NCBI GenBank assembly: GCA_029558515.1 | Contig: JAKQEM010000009.1 | Location: 42,186 to 106,185 of the forward strand | From: a bacterium | GTDB lineage: Bacteria > Patescibacteriota > Gracilibacteria > Peribacterales > Peribacteraceae | Length of the DNA stretch: 64,000 bases | Direction: 5' to 3' | Shown: piece by piece, positions 25,713 through 35,084 of the stretch | Position numbering within the stretch: the stretch's first letter is position 1 | Layout of the letters: the number at the start of each line of letters is the position of its first letter | Notes under the pieces: model-generated | Told to the model about the DNA's origin: nothing | What the model saw: the letters and a program-made list of their open reading frames with translations, nothing else | The model's database searches: none | Program-made: the position numbers and the translations under genes

Positions 25713-26336
25713 ATGCTAAAGAAGAAGCGCCCATCATGTACAAGAACTGCTTCATCGGCGGTCCCTGTAAATACACATCTTCTCTTCGCCCACGCTCTCA
25801 TCGAAGCGAACGGCAACGCCACGGAGGCGGCGCGACGTGTGTTCAAGCTGGGCAGCAAAGGGGGCAAGGACGTGCAGCGGACCGCCGAGAGCATGGGGTC
25901 CCAGTACTTGAGGAAAGTTGAGGTGCAACGGCACCTCGCTGGGCTCCTCGATAGCGTCGCCATGAACCGCAACTGGGTCCTTCTGCGCTTGAAACAGCTC
26001 GGAGAGCAGGAGAGGGACCAGCACCTTGCACTCAAGAGCATCACGCTCGTAGCGCACCTCCTCAAGTTGCTCCCCGAGGAACAGAGGAAGCCGGACAAGG
26101 ACGGAGAGCTGCAGCGCAAGACTCTCTTTCTACTCAAGCCACCGGAGATCCCTGTTGGCGGGAAGCCGTCACCACAGCTCATCGAACAGTGGAGAGAGGG
26201 CGGCATCCCGGAGCATGTGCTCGCGGATTGGCAGCAAAACGGCATGCCCGCAGAGGCAGAGATGACGGATTCTATTGAGGAAGCGATGGGGTTCCATCAC
26301 TCACTTTGTGAGAGTCCGGACCGTCGCGTCGGGTAG
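25713..26336 (+). CDS. Phage terminase small subunit-like protein
   Basis: Terminase small subunits bind phage DNA and recruit the packaging motor. Residues about 23-120 follow the family layout: 'LIEANGNATEAARRVFKLG' (helix-turn-helix), 'SQYLRKVEVQRHLAG' and the downstream helices 'NWVLLRLKQLGEQ..DQHLALKSITLVAHLLKLL'. The C-terminal 80 residues are polar and variable. No large subunit is next to it, so it may be a remnant or a regulator in a satellite. The motif CACATAGACACTGGCA lies 27 nt upstream; a near-copy precedes the gene at 27702. Family assignment rests on pattern resemblance. Confidence 0.6.
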   Translation: MLKKKRPSCTRTASSAVPVNTHLLFAHALIEANGNATEAARRVFKLGSKGGKDVQRTAESMGSQYLRKVEVQRHLAGLLDSVAMNRNWVLLRLKQLGEQERDQHLALKSITLVAHLLKLLPEEQRKPDKDGELQRKTLFLLKPPEIPVGGKPSPQLIEQWREGGIPEHVLADWQQNGMPAEAEMTDSIEEAMGFHHSLCESPDRRVG

Positions 26337-26386
26337 GCGTGAGTAATTTGAAGTGCATCGTTAAACCGATGGAGTATACTGGACTC

Positions 26387-26520
26387 GACCCAAGACATCG
26401 GCGGGCTTTCTACGTCCGCATCCCACCTTCAACGCAAGAAGGGGCACCTCTGCCTCGGTCAAGCGTTGCCGGTGGGAAACCATCCAATGTCTTGGGTCAA
26501 CCGAGCAGGGTGTCCCTTTT
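26387..26520 (+). ncRNA. Candidate structured small RNA with own promoter
   Basis: TATACT (26375-26380) is followed 7 nt later by GACCCAAGACAT (26387-26398), which pairs perfectly with ATGTCTTGGGTC (26487-26498). Nested inside are GCGGGC/GTCCGC (26401-26419), CCCACC/GGTGGG (26422-26427/26471-26476), CAACGC/GCGTTG (26430-26435/26463-26468) and GGGGCA-CCTC-TGCCTC (26441-26456). A weak terminator, AGGG-TGT-CCCT plus T's, follows near 26507-26522. The predicted 5' end coincides with the start of the closing stem. No known RNA family is recognised. Confidence 0.6.
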
Positions 26521-26545
26521 TGGTCCATGCCTTTCTCCCGAGCTC

Positions 26546-26695
26546 ATGCCATCCATCGAAACGATCTTCGAGCGCGTAATCCTCTTTCTTCGCTTCATCA
26601 GCGCGTCGATCTTTTGGGTCCTCCTTCTCGGGGGAATTCTCGTCTCGGTCTTCGCTCCGGCATATCACACGCCTGCCTATCTCATGTTCGAGTGA
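26546..26695 (+). CDS. Small single-pass membrane protein (element cargo)
   Basis: The C-terminal 49 residues of the track ORF 26339-26695, from ATG 26546, form a plausible small membrane protein: an amphipathic start (MPSIETIFERVILF), a transmembrane helix and a short tail ending LMFE. The upstream part of the track ORF is covered by the structured RNA and is probably not coding. There is no Shine-Dalgarno. It is 17 bp upstream of the next membrane protein gene. Translation is uncertain. Confidence 0.4.
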   Translation: MPSIETIFERVILFLRFISASIFWVLLLGGILVSVFAPAYHTPAYLMFE

Positions 26696-26712
26696 ACTTT
26701 CCTATTTCTCCT

Positions 26713-27345
26713 ATGCCCAATTTCCTCACGTACAACAAATGGCCACTCCGGCGGATCATTGGCGCAGTGCTCACTGCGATCACCGCTTTTCTCCAAGGAC
26801 CTGTTTTTGCAGGACTCCTCCGCAGTCAATCACCCGGCATGCTCGGATATTTCTTCGGGCTTGCCATTTGGGGGTATATTCTATTTCGACTACTTCGTGC
26901 GCCAGATGAACAGAAAACCTGGAAGGGAATACCGCACGCATTCTTTGCCATTCTGCTCTATTTTCTCCTTGTTGCAGTGATCGGAGGATCATCGGGCGGT
27001 TACGAGCCTATGCCGACTCCGTATGAAATAAAGGCACAGAAGGCGGACGAGTGCATCGCACGACGGATAGCTGCCAAAGAAGATATGAGCATAGCAGCCG
27101 ATGAGTGCATGCAAGAGGCGGGGATGACACTTGAGGATCAAAGACAGATGATGCTCAATACGATAGAAATGGGGGACGACATGTCCGTCCCGGAGCGTGT
27201 CGAGTGGTGTAAGGATTTCTTGCCGTACTTCTGGGAGGACCCATCCACACTTGATACAGCCTGTGTCTACGCAGCAAACAATTGGAAAGAAGCAAAGTCG
27301 GTGCTTTTACAGGGACTCAATGATCCGCCATATGCCACCGAGTGA
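26713..27345 (+). CDS. Membrane protein with C-terminal soluble domain (element cargo)
   Basis: A 210-aa protein not recognised. Three hydrophobic segments (about residues 18-37, 43-60 and 75-95) are followed by a soluble, acidic, cysteine-containing domain of about 110 residues ('IAADECMQEAGMTLEDQRQMM', 'VEWCKDFLPYFW'). Cysteines are evenly spaced, hinting at disulfides or metal. ATG 26713 is chosen because the track's first 62 residues lie in the other frame of the preceding small gene. A 7-bp hairpin without a U-run follows (27455-27479). Confidence 0.5.
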   Translation: MPNFLTYNKWPLRRIIGAVLTAITAFLQGPVFAGLLRSQSPGMLGYFFGLAIWGYILFRLLRAPDEQKTWKGIPHAFFAILLYFLLVAVIGGSSGGYEPMPTPYEIKAQKADECIARRIAAKEDMSIAADECMQEAGMTLEDQRQMMLNTIEMGDDMSVPERVEWCKDFLPYFWEDPSTLDTACVYAANNWKEAKSVLLQGLNDPPYATE

Positions 27346-27701
27346 GGACCAACGGGTACTCACAAATGAAAAGTTAGCTACACCAAGCCTAAATATGGCT
27401 GTCCAAGGATGGTAGGAAACGACGAGATAGCTCCGTAGTGGTTGTCACGAGTACGCCCCTTCCCACGCCTCTAAGGGGCATGGAAAGGCAAGGAAAGACA
27501 TACCCATTCGTAAGTTGATCCCTTTCACGCGCAGGTTGCTTTGATAGTACCCTAGATAATATTCGGAATTTGAAGTCAATGACGACAACGTGCATGACGG
27601 GTCCGGATGGGTATGATGTGCATGGATATCAAAGGCACTGACACTGACACGTAGACATTGGCACCGACACAGGCGTTTTATCTTCTGTCCGCCTTGGATC
27701 G
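27346..27701. other. Intergenic region: hairpin, AT-rich patch and shared motif
   Basis: No gene is seen. It contains GCCCCTT-N11-AAGGGGC (27455-27479), an AT-rich patch around 27540-27570 with TAATAT, a short GACACTGACAC repeat, and CACGTAGACATTGGCA (27648-27663). The last nearly repeats the motif before the terminase-like gene (25671-25686, 14/16 identical). Confidence 0.4.
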
Positions 27702-28334
27702 ATGCCAGTTGTTGGGGAAAACGAATGTACAGCCGTTTCCGCAGAGGAAGGCGTTCGTCTCCTGTCCGATGCGTTATATCGGTACCTCCAAGAAATTGAG
27801 GCATGCAGAGCAATTTGCACGCATGCTCAAGACACAACTGCGGTACACACGCGCGGCAAAGCACTACAAGTGTTTCGGCTGTTCCAAGTCGATGAAATCA
27901 CAGCAACCCACATACGTCATACCTCGGCAGCATTCCCCGGGTGGGAGACTTCTCCATTTTGGGCCAGCCATGGACAGGCATGGGAAAGAACACTTCAACA
28001 AATTGAGAATCGAATGGAGAAGCACGGCAAACTGCATGCTATTTTAACAACGGGTATCGTTTGGGAAGGTATCCCCCTCATCGTACATGCCTACAAATTC
28101 GAACCGGACCCGGTCATGAAAGTGGAACTTGTACTCCCAGAGATACCAGAGCCGCTGCACGAACTTCCTCTCAAAATGATTGCGACGATGCTGCGATGCC
28201 TCGATCACATTGTCCCCGAATTCATCGCTACACCTCTTCCGCCGTACGTCAGACATGAGGCGAAATTTATGACGATAAAGGAATATCTCCTGCACACAAT
28301 GCCCGCAGGACTGTATGCTACCTCGTGCTTATAG
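27702..28334 (+). CDS. Unrecognised 210-residue protein (element cargo)
   Basis: A soluble mixed alpha/beta protein with no signal peptide or membrane helix. The central stretch 'WERTLQQIENRMEKHGKLHAILTTGIVWEGIPLIVHAYKFEPDP' alternates helix and strand, as in a compact enzyme-like or immunity-type fold. I cannot assign a family. Its TAG stop is the base where the stem of the recombinase leader structure begins, so gene and switch are tightly packed. The ATG start has the shared upstream motif 39 nt away. Confidence 0.5.
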   Translation: MPVVGENECTAVSAEEGVRLLSDALYRYLQEIEACRAICTHAQDTTAVHTRGKALQVFRLFQVDEITATHIRHTSAAFPGWETSPFWASHGQAWERTLQQIENRMEKHGKLHAILTTGIVWEGIPLIVHAYKFEPDPVMKVELVLPEIPEPLHELPLKMIATMLRCLDHIVPEFIATPLPPYVRHEAKFMTIKEYLLHTMPAGLYATSCL

Positions 28335-28416
28335 AGGGTGTCTTGCCACGCCGGAAACGGAGTGGGAAGCCGAGACACCCTCCATGAGCACTCACCGGCA
28401 ACCAGCTTCCCACTCC
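28334..28416 (+). promoter_or_regulatory. Two mutually exclusive hairpins before the recombinase start
   Basis: Fold A: GAGGGTGTCT (28334-28343) pairs with AGACACCCTC (28373-28382), enclosing CCAC-g-CCG-GAAA-CGG-a-GTGG with a GNRA-type GAAA tetraloop. Fold B: GGAGTGGGAAGC (28359-28370) pairs with GCTTCCCACTCC (28405-28416), 12 bp without mismatch, ending 4 nt before the recombinase ATG (28421). The two folds share 28359-28370, so they compete. This suggests an attenuator or translational switch; a DNA-level recombinase binding site is the alternative. Confidence 0.55.
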
Positions 28417-28420
28417 TCCT

Positions 28421-30016
28421 ATGGCTCGACGCAAGCCACCACAAATCACTGCAAATGCACCAATCTGGGGCATCTGTCGAAAATCTCTCGAAGATAAGAA
28501 CAAGCAAATCGAGAGTATCTCCGATCAAAAGGCACTCGCGTCCCAGTATTACGAAGAGCGATTCCCGCCCGAGATTAGAAAAACACACCCGCTCCGTTTT
28601 GTCGTGACGGAACAGAGTGGGTTTTTGCCCGGCCTTCCCACTGTTGCGGAGGTGTGTACAGCTGCACAACAGGGGCAGGTCTACGGTGTCATTGCCGTAC
28701 GCGTGAACCGCATCGGAAGGAATCACGATGATCTTGGGAAATTCACGCAGGACCTAGCCGACGGTTTTATTCCATTTCTCGAAACAACAGACGGCAAGCG
28801 CTACCGAGGGGAGGATGCGGCAACGATCATCATGCTGTGCCTCGAGGGTGCCATGGGATGGCACGAGAGCGCAGAGAAGAGCAAGGTTGTTTTCGACCGT
28901 ATGCGGCTGAAAGCCCAGAATGGCAAACACATGGGTCGCAAGATGTTCGGCGTACGGCCGCACCATGTGGTACTGGATAACGGTGAAGTGCTGCGTCATA
29001 CGGAAGTAGACCACGAGCGGCTGCCACACCTCTTGACTATCTTTCGCATGGCCGCCGCCGGAGCCACCTATCCCGATATTGAGCGTGCCATGAAGAACGT
29101 GACACAGAGGAACGGCAAGCCGCTGAACAAAACAACCATTGCCGGGCTCATCAAGAATCCCTACTTCAAAGGGGCGACGAAATACGATGGCGTGATTTAT
29201 GAGCACACGCACGAGCCACTCATTGCCCCGGAACTGTGGGAGGCTGCACAGTCGAGCATTGCGAAACGGTGCACCCACTCCGGCCGCAAGAAGAAGCAGG
29301 ATGTGCGCACGCTGTTCACGTTTGGAGATACGGTACGCTGTGGGGAATGCGGGGGCGTGATGAGCCCTTACAAGGTGGTGAAGAAGAAGGCAGGCCAAGT
29401 GTACCTTTACTACGAATGCAAGAATCGCCGGACGCAGTGCCGACAGTTGATCAAGCAGCAGCGGCGAGACAAGGACGACAGGGAGGACGGTCTGCGCGAG
29501 CAGTTTGATGCCGTGATGGACAGCATTTCCGTCGATGATGAGGTTCTTGCGGACGTGAGAGAGAAGCTGCTCGCGCTGCACGTCGAAAAGTCCGCAGCGC
29601 GCCGTGCGGAGGTGGAGGGTCTACAGCAGCAGTACAACGACATCGAGGCCAATCTCGCAGAGCAGGTGAAGGCACTGCCGAAGGCGAAGGCGCTTGGGGT
29701 GGAGGACATTGCAGAGGCCGAGATCAAAAAGCTGGCGGATGAGCGACAGCGCATCAAGAGCAAATTGGACGCCGTACACGACGAAGGCACCGACTGGATC
29801 ACCAAGGTTATTGGGAACTTCAAGCTGCTCGAACTCGCACGGGAAGCCATAAACCACGGATCACCCGTTGTGCGGGAATCGGTCATCAAAGCACTCTGTT
29901 CGAACTTGGCCGTACAGGACAAAAAGCTAGTCCCAGAGCTACGTTCTCCATTCAAAGAAACACTCAATCGAGCGGGTGATGAGGAATGGTGGAGCATACC
30001 GGACTCGAACCGGTGA
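28421..30016 (+). CDS. Large serine recombinase (site-specific integrase)
   Basis: The 531-aa protein has an N-terminal resolvase domain with the catalytic serine in 'CRKSLEDKNKQIESISDQ' and the conserved arginine in 'RVNRIGRNHDDLG'. A recombinase domain follows ('GMGRKMFGVRP'-like to 'LIKNPYFKGATKYDG'), then a zinc ribbon 'CGECGG...YYEC...RTQC' and a coiled coil (about residues 385-450). It integrates or excises the surrounding element. The C-terminal 'WWSIPDSNR' is translated from the 3' end of the antisense tRNA-Ala, showing the gene was fused to its attachment site. Expression may be controlled by the leader hairpins. Confidence 0.93.
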   Translation: MARRKPPQITANAPIWGICRKSLEDKNKQIESISDQKALASQYYEERFPPEIRKTHPLRFVVTEQSGFLPGLPTVAEVCTAAQQGQVYGVIAVRVNRIGRNHDDLGKFTQDLADGFIPFLETTDGKRYRGEDAATIIMLCLEGAMGWHESAEKSKVVFDRMRLKAQNGKHMGRKMFGVRPHHVVLDNGEVLRHTEVDHERLPHLLTIFRMAAAGATYPDIERAMKNVTQRNGKPLNKTTIAGLIKNPYFKGATKYDGVIYEHTHEPLIAPELWEAAQSSIAKRCTHSGRKKKQDVRTLFTFGDTVRCGECGGVMSPYKVVKKKAGQVYLYYECKNRRTQCRQLIKQQRRDKDDREDGLREQFDAVMDSISVDDEVLADVREKLLALHVEKSAARRAEVEGLQQQYNDIEANLAEQVKALPKAKALGVEDIAEAEIKKLADERQRIKSKLDAVHDEGTDWITKVIGNFKLLELAREAINHGSPVVRESVIKALCSNLAVQDKKLVPELRSPFKETLNRAGDEEWWSIPDSNR

Positions 30017-30062
30017 TCTCCGCAATGCGAATGCGGCGCTCTACCAACTGAGCTAATGCCCC
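29987..30062 (-). tRNA. tRNA-Ala(CGC), integration target
   Basis: Acceptor GGGGCAT pairs with ATGCTCC, including the G3:U70 alanine identity pair. The anticodon loop TTCGCAT gives CGC; T-loop TTCGAGT; discriminator A; encoded CCA 29987-29989. Its 3' 30 nt overlap the recombinase gene on the other strand. Confidence 0.96.
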
Positions 30063-30166
30063 GTACCATGAAAGCGCAGGAAGTATACAAATCCTGTCTG
30101 AAAAATCCACCCTTCCCACCACTCACCCTCCTTGGTATAGTTTGGCGGCTTTTCGCGGAGAAACAT

Positions 30167-30241
30167 GGCCCGGTAGCTCAGTGGTAGAGCACTCGCCTGA
30201 AGAGCGAGGTGTCGCCGGTTCGATCCCGGCCTGGGCCACCA
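30167..30241 (+). tRNA. tRNA-Phe(GAA)
   Basis: Acceptor GGCCCGG pairs with CTGGGCC (one G:U). The anticodon loop CTGAAGA gives GAA. T-loop TTCGATC, encoded CCA 30239-30241. TATAGT lies at 30136-30141. Confidence 0.96.
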
Positions 30242-30277
30242 TTCAACTCGCATTCCTTTGGAGTGCTCGCTCATGGT
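30238..30277 (+). repeat. REP-like hairpin element, copy 3
   Basis: ACCATTCAACTC, then hairpin GCATTCC-TTT-GGAGTGC, then TCGCTCATGGT. It has the same flanks as copy 1 but an entirely different inner stem that still pairs. It starts inside the encoded CCA of tRNA-Phe. More small palindromes follow to 30375 (CCTCG..CGAGG; GAGTC-GAA-GACTC). Confidence 0.65.
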
Positions 30278-30406
30278 CTCGCCCCTCGCATCCGCTCGAG
30301 GCTCGGGCCACTCTACCCATGCGCGAGTTAAGTGAGTCTGAGCGAAGACACAATGCGGCAGAGTCGAAGACTCCCAAATGATTCGAATCTGCTACGATAT
30401 TTCGCT

Positions 30407-30606
30407 ATGACAGTAGACTCCGCTCAAGGTAAGCCCTGGTTCGTCTACATCGGCACCTCCACTGATCCTCCCGAGAATTGCTGGAAAGAACGTGATCCCC
30501 GTATGTTGGGCAAACGATGTCGTCCACTTCCTTGGGTGAGCAAAAGATGCTCATTGATGGAATATCTGCGCTGTACTGCATGCAAACAAACAGCCATACA
30601 CAACCC
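30407..30606 (+). pseudogene. Unassigned ORF, possible GIY-YIG remnant
   Basis: The 200 bp between the REP-rich tract and obgE hold an open frame starting MTVDSAQGKPWFVYIGTSTD. A TACGAT box ends 7 nt before its ATG. 'WFVYI' followed by 'GTSTD' recalls the two motif halves of a GIY-YIG nuclease with the middle missing; the remaining sequence does not match the family. The track ORF continues to 30742 over the antisense obgE C-terminus, which is probably not coding. It is most likely a decayed or spurious ORF. Confidence 0.2.
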
Positions 30607-31941
30607 CTACAGGCAGGCTGTTACATCCGTCGTGCCGATCATCACCTTCGTGCCCTCTTCCAGTCCGGACTGCTTCAGCGCGCGTGCCAATCCGATGCGG
30701 TCGAGAACGTCGCGGAATCGGGCGAGAGCACCGGGACTCTGAAAATTCGTCATACTGGTGAATTGTTCCAAACGTTTGCCACGAACATACAGCGATCCAT
30801 CCGGTAACTTCTCGATGCGATAGGCACCCATCTTCTCCGTCTGTTCCTGCGGGCGAAGCACTGGGAGAACGGACGCTGATCCTGCATCAAACGTCGGCTC
30901 CGCATTCTGCCTCTCCTCACGCTCTTCTAAGACAATGGGGAGCAGAGACTCGATAAATACGTCCACATTGCCACGCGTGGCAGCGGAGAGAGAAGAGAAT
31001 ACCCTAATCTTCTTTTTTGCCAGCGTGTTCTCGATTGCCAAAGTGTCGCCGGCCAAGAGGTCGTTCTTATTGAGCACGACGAGTTCTCGCTTGGCGGCCA
31101 GAGCAGGGGAGTATCGTTCAAGCTCCTTCCTGATGGCACGGTAATCGTCCACGAGCGAATCAATGTTTACCTTGCCATCCCCCTGCAGTGCTCGGCTGAT
31201 ATCCAGCATGTGTACCAAAACGCCCGTTCTCTCAATGTGCTTGAGAAAGTGCATGCCAAGTCCCTTCCCCTCACTCGCGCCCTCAATGAGCCCCGGTACG
31301 TCACAGACCACAATGCGCCTGTCATGCACCTGCACCACGCCGAGATTGGGAATCAGCGTCGTGAAGGGGTAAGCGGCGATCTTCGGACGAGCGTTGCTGA
31401 TGACGGAAATCAACGTGGATTTTCCCACGCTGGGATACCCGATGATGCCGATATCCGCGACCAGCTTAAGCTCCAGCTTCAACGAGCACTCCTGTCCGGG
31501 CTCCCCCAATTCCGCAAAATCCGGACGTTGACGGGTGGAACTCACGAAGTGCGCATTGCCAAACCCTCCACGACCGCCCTCAGCCGCCACGACTCTGTCT
31601 CCGTGTACGCGTAAATCTGCAAGTACATCCTCTGAACCGTCATCGCGTACGAGCATTGCGACGGTACCGGGAGGAACGAGCAGAACGAGATCCTCACCGT
31701 TCCTGCCGTGTTTGTTGGATCCGCTTCCGTTGCCGCCGGACTGCGCCTCAAACATCTTGCGGGATGCAAAATCACTGAGCGTATCGGTGTTGCGATTGGC
31801 TTCCAAAATCACAGAACCGCCTTGCCCCCCGTCTCCGCCATCCGGTCCGCCCTTGGCCACGTACTTCTCTCTCCGCCATCCGACGACGCCGTTTCCACCG
31901 TTGCCGCCTTTCACGCCGATGATGGCCTCATCCAGGAACAT
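30607..31941 (-). CDS. obgE: GTPase ObgE/CgtA
   Basis: Obg is an essential GTPase linked to 50S ribosome assembly. The glycine-rich Obg fold (residues 1-158, 'GVKGGNGGNGVVGWRREKY', 'GPDGGDGGQGG') precedes the G domain with G1 'GYPSVGKST', G3 'DVPGLIEGA' and G4 'NKND'. A C-terminal OCT domain follows ('YRIEKLPDGSLYVRGKRLEQF'). The length of 444 aa fits Obg proteins with OCT. TATACT ends 6 nt before the ATG, so a leaderless transcript is predicted. It is divergent from dnaK. Confidence 0.97.
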   Translation of the reverse strand: MFLDEAIIGVKGGNGGNGVVGWRREKYVAKGGPDGGDGGQGGSVILEANRNTDTLSDFASRKMFEAQSGGNGSGSNKHGRNGEDLVLLVPPGTVAMLVRDDGSEDVLADLRVHGDRVVAAEGGRGGFGNAHFVSSTRQRPDFAELGEPGQECSLKLELKLVADIGIIGYPSVGKSTLISVISNARPKIAAYPFTTLIPNLGVVQVHDRRIVVCDVPGLIEGASEGKGLGMHFLKHIERTGVLVHMLDISRALQGDGKVNIDSLVDDYRAIRKELERYSPALAAKRELVVLNKNDLLAGDTLAIENTLAKKKIRVFSSLSAATRGNVDVFIESLLPIVLEEREERQNAEPTFDAGSASVLPVLRPQEQTEKMGAYRIEKLPDGSLYVRGKRLEQFTSMTNFQSPGALARFRDVLDRIGLARALKQSGLEEGTKVMIGTTDVTACL

Positions 31942-32007
31942 GGACGCAGTATAGCGATTTCGAGCCGTGTCGCATCGGTATCAACCTACGTAGCGAAGAA
32001 AGAAGGA

Positions 32008-33995
<1,988 letters not shown>

Positions 33996-34048
33996 CGTTC
34001 ATTGTATCTCCCGATACGACGGAACGAGGGTGAATAGCCGACATCGAT

Positions 34049-35020
34049 TCAGGAACCCGCCACAACGGCGAGTTCCACCAAACGATTGCTGTAGCCCCAC
34101 TCATTGTCATACCAGGCAAAGACCTTCGCGAGCGTCCCGTCGATGACCTGTGTGGAGGAAGCGTCGACAATGCTGGACCTGTCATCACCCTTAAAATCCA
34201 TACTGACGAGCGGACGGGATTCAAGACCGAGAATCCCTTTCAGCGATCCCGATTCCGCCTTCTGAAATGCCGCATTGATCTCCTCGGCTGTCGTCTCCTT
34301 CTTCAGGACAACGGTGAGATCCGTCAAACTGACGGTCGGAGTGGGAACACGGACGGAAATGCCGTTGAGTTTGCCCTTGAGATGGGGAAGCACGAGTCCT
34401 ACGGCTTTGGCTGCACCCGTCGTCGTCGGAATCAGGTTGAGTCCCGCGGAACGGGCTCGACGCGGATCCTTGTGCGGAAAGTCAAGAATGACCTGATCAT
34501 TGGTGTAACTGTGGATCGTCGTCATGAGGCCGCGTTCGATACCGAATGCCTCGTCCAATACTTTCACGACGGGAGCAAGCGAATTGGTGGTGCAAGATGC
34601 ATTGCTGATGATGTGCATCGTCGCCGGGTCGTAGGTTTTATGATTGACACCGATGACAAACGTGCCGTCGACTTCATCCTTTGCCGGCGCCGATAAAATG
34701 ACCTTGCGTGCTCCCGCAGCCACATGCAAAGCAGCATCCGCTCTCTTCGTAAAACGGCCGGTACATTCCAGCACGACATCGACCTTCAACTCTTTGTGCG
34801 GCAGCTTGGAAGGATCCTTCTCCGACGTCATCGTCACCCCGTCAAACGCATGAGGGTTGTCGTACGTACCGTACGTGGAATCAAAAACAAACAAATGCTT
34901 GCGTATCGCTTCATCCATCAAATCATTGATGAGAACAACCTTCAGATCCGGATGCTTCTCCAGGATGATGCGCAGGGCAAGTCTTCCGATGCGGCCGAAT
35001 CCGTTGATGGCGATATTCAT
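34049..35020 (-). CDS. gap: Glyceraldehyde-3-phosphate dehydrogenase, NAD-type
   Basis: This glycolytic enzyme converts GAP to 1,3-bisphosphoglycerate. 'INGFGRIGR' starts the Rossmann fold. The acid in 'INDLMDEA' is the residue that favours NAD in type I GAPDHs. The catalytic site is 'SNASCTTN' with the downstream histidine in 'TIHSYTNDQ'. The length of 323 aa is normal. A paralogue at 50156-51175 has lost this aspartate, so this copy is the likely catabolic enzyme. It is convergent with dnaK and divergent from cca. Confidence 0.96.
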   Translation of the reverse strand: MNIAINGFGRIGRLALRIILEKHPDLKVVLINDLMDEAIRKHLFVFDSTYGTYDNPHAFDGVTMTSEKDPSKLPHKELKVDVVLECTGRFTKRADAALHVAAGARKVILSAPAKDEVDGTFVIGVNHKTYDPATMHIISNASCTTNSLAPVVKVLDEAFGIERGLMTTIHSYTNDQVILDFPHKDPRRARSAGLNLIPTTTGAAKAVGLVLPHLKGKLNGISVRVPTPTVSLTDLTVVLKKETTAEEINAAFQKAESGSLKGILGLESRPLVSMDFKGDDRSSIVDASSTQVIDGTLAKVFAWYDNEWGYSNRLVELAVVAGS

Positions 35021-35084
35021 GAGAGGGGGGTGAAAAACGAGATGAGACTAGCAGACTCCAAAGTCGTTGTGTAGCATCACTCAC

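Larger units (their letters stand above)
25041..30016. mobile_element. Integrated element at the 3' end of tRNA-Ala(CGC)
   Basis: The right end is a serine recombinase whose last codons and TGA stop lie inside the tRNA-Ala gene. The left end (25041-25076) carries a degenerate copy of the same tRNA 3' end (shared AATGGTGGA, GATAC/CATAC, CTCGAACC), a candidate att duplicate. Cargo is a terminase-small-subunit-like protein, three membrane proteins, one unknown protein and two structured RNA elements. No capsid, portal or large terminase is present, so it resembles a phage-derived satellite or remnant. The left boundary is inferred. Confidence 0.55.

Noticed and set aside
30053-30274. ORF with 'PGSNRRHLALQASALPLSYRA'
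   Set aside because: It is the antisense translation of tRNA-Phe.
530-30277. Possible CRISPR array from the repeated hairpins
   Set aside because: The copies are single, tens of kilobases apart and not separated by uniform spacers. They are REP-like, not CRISPR.
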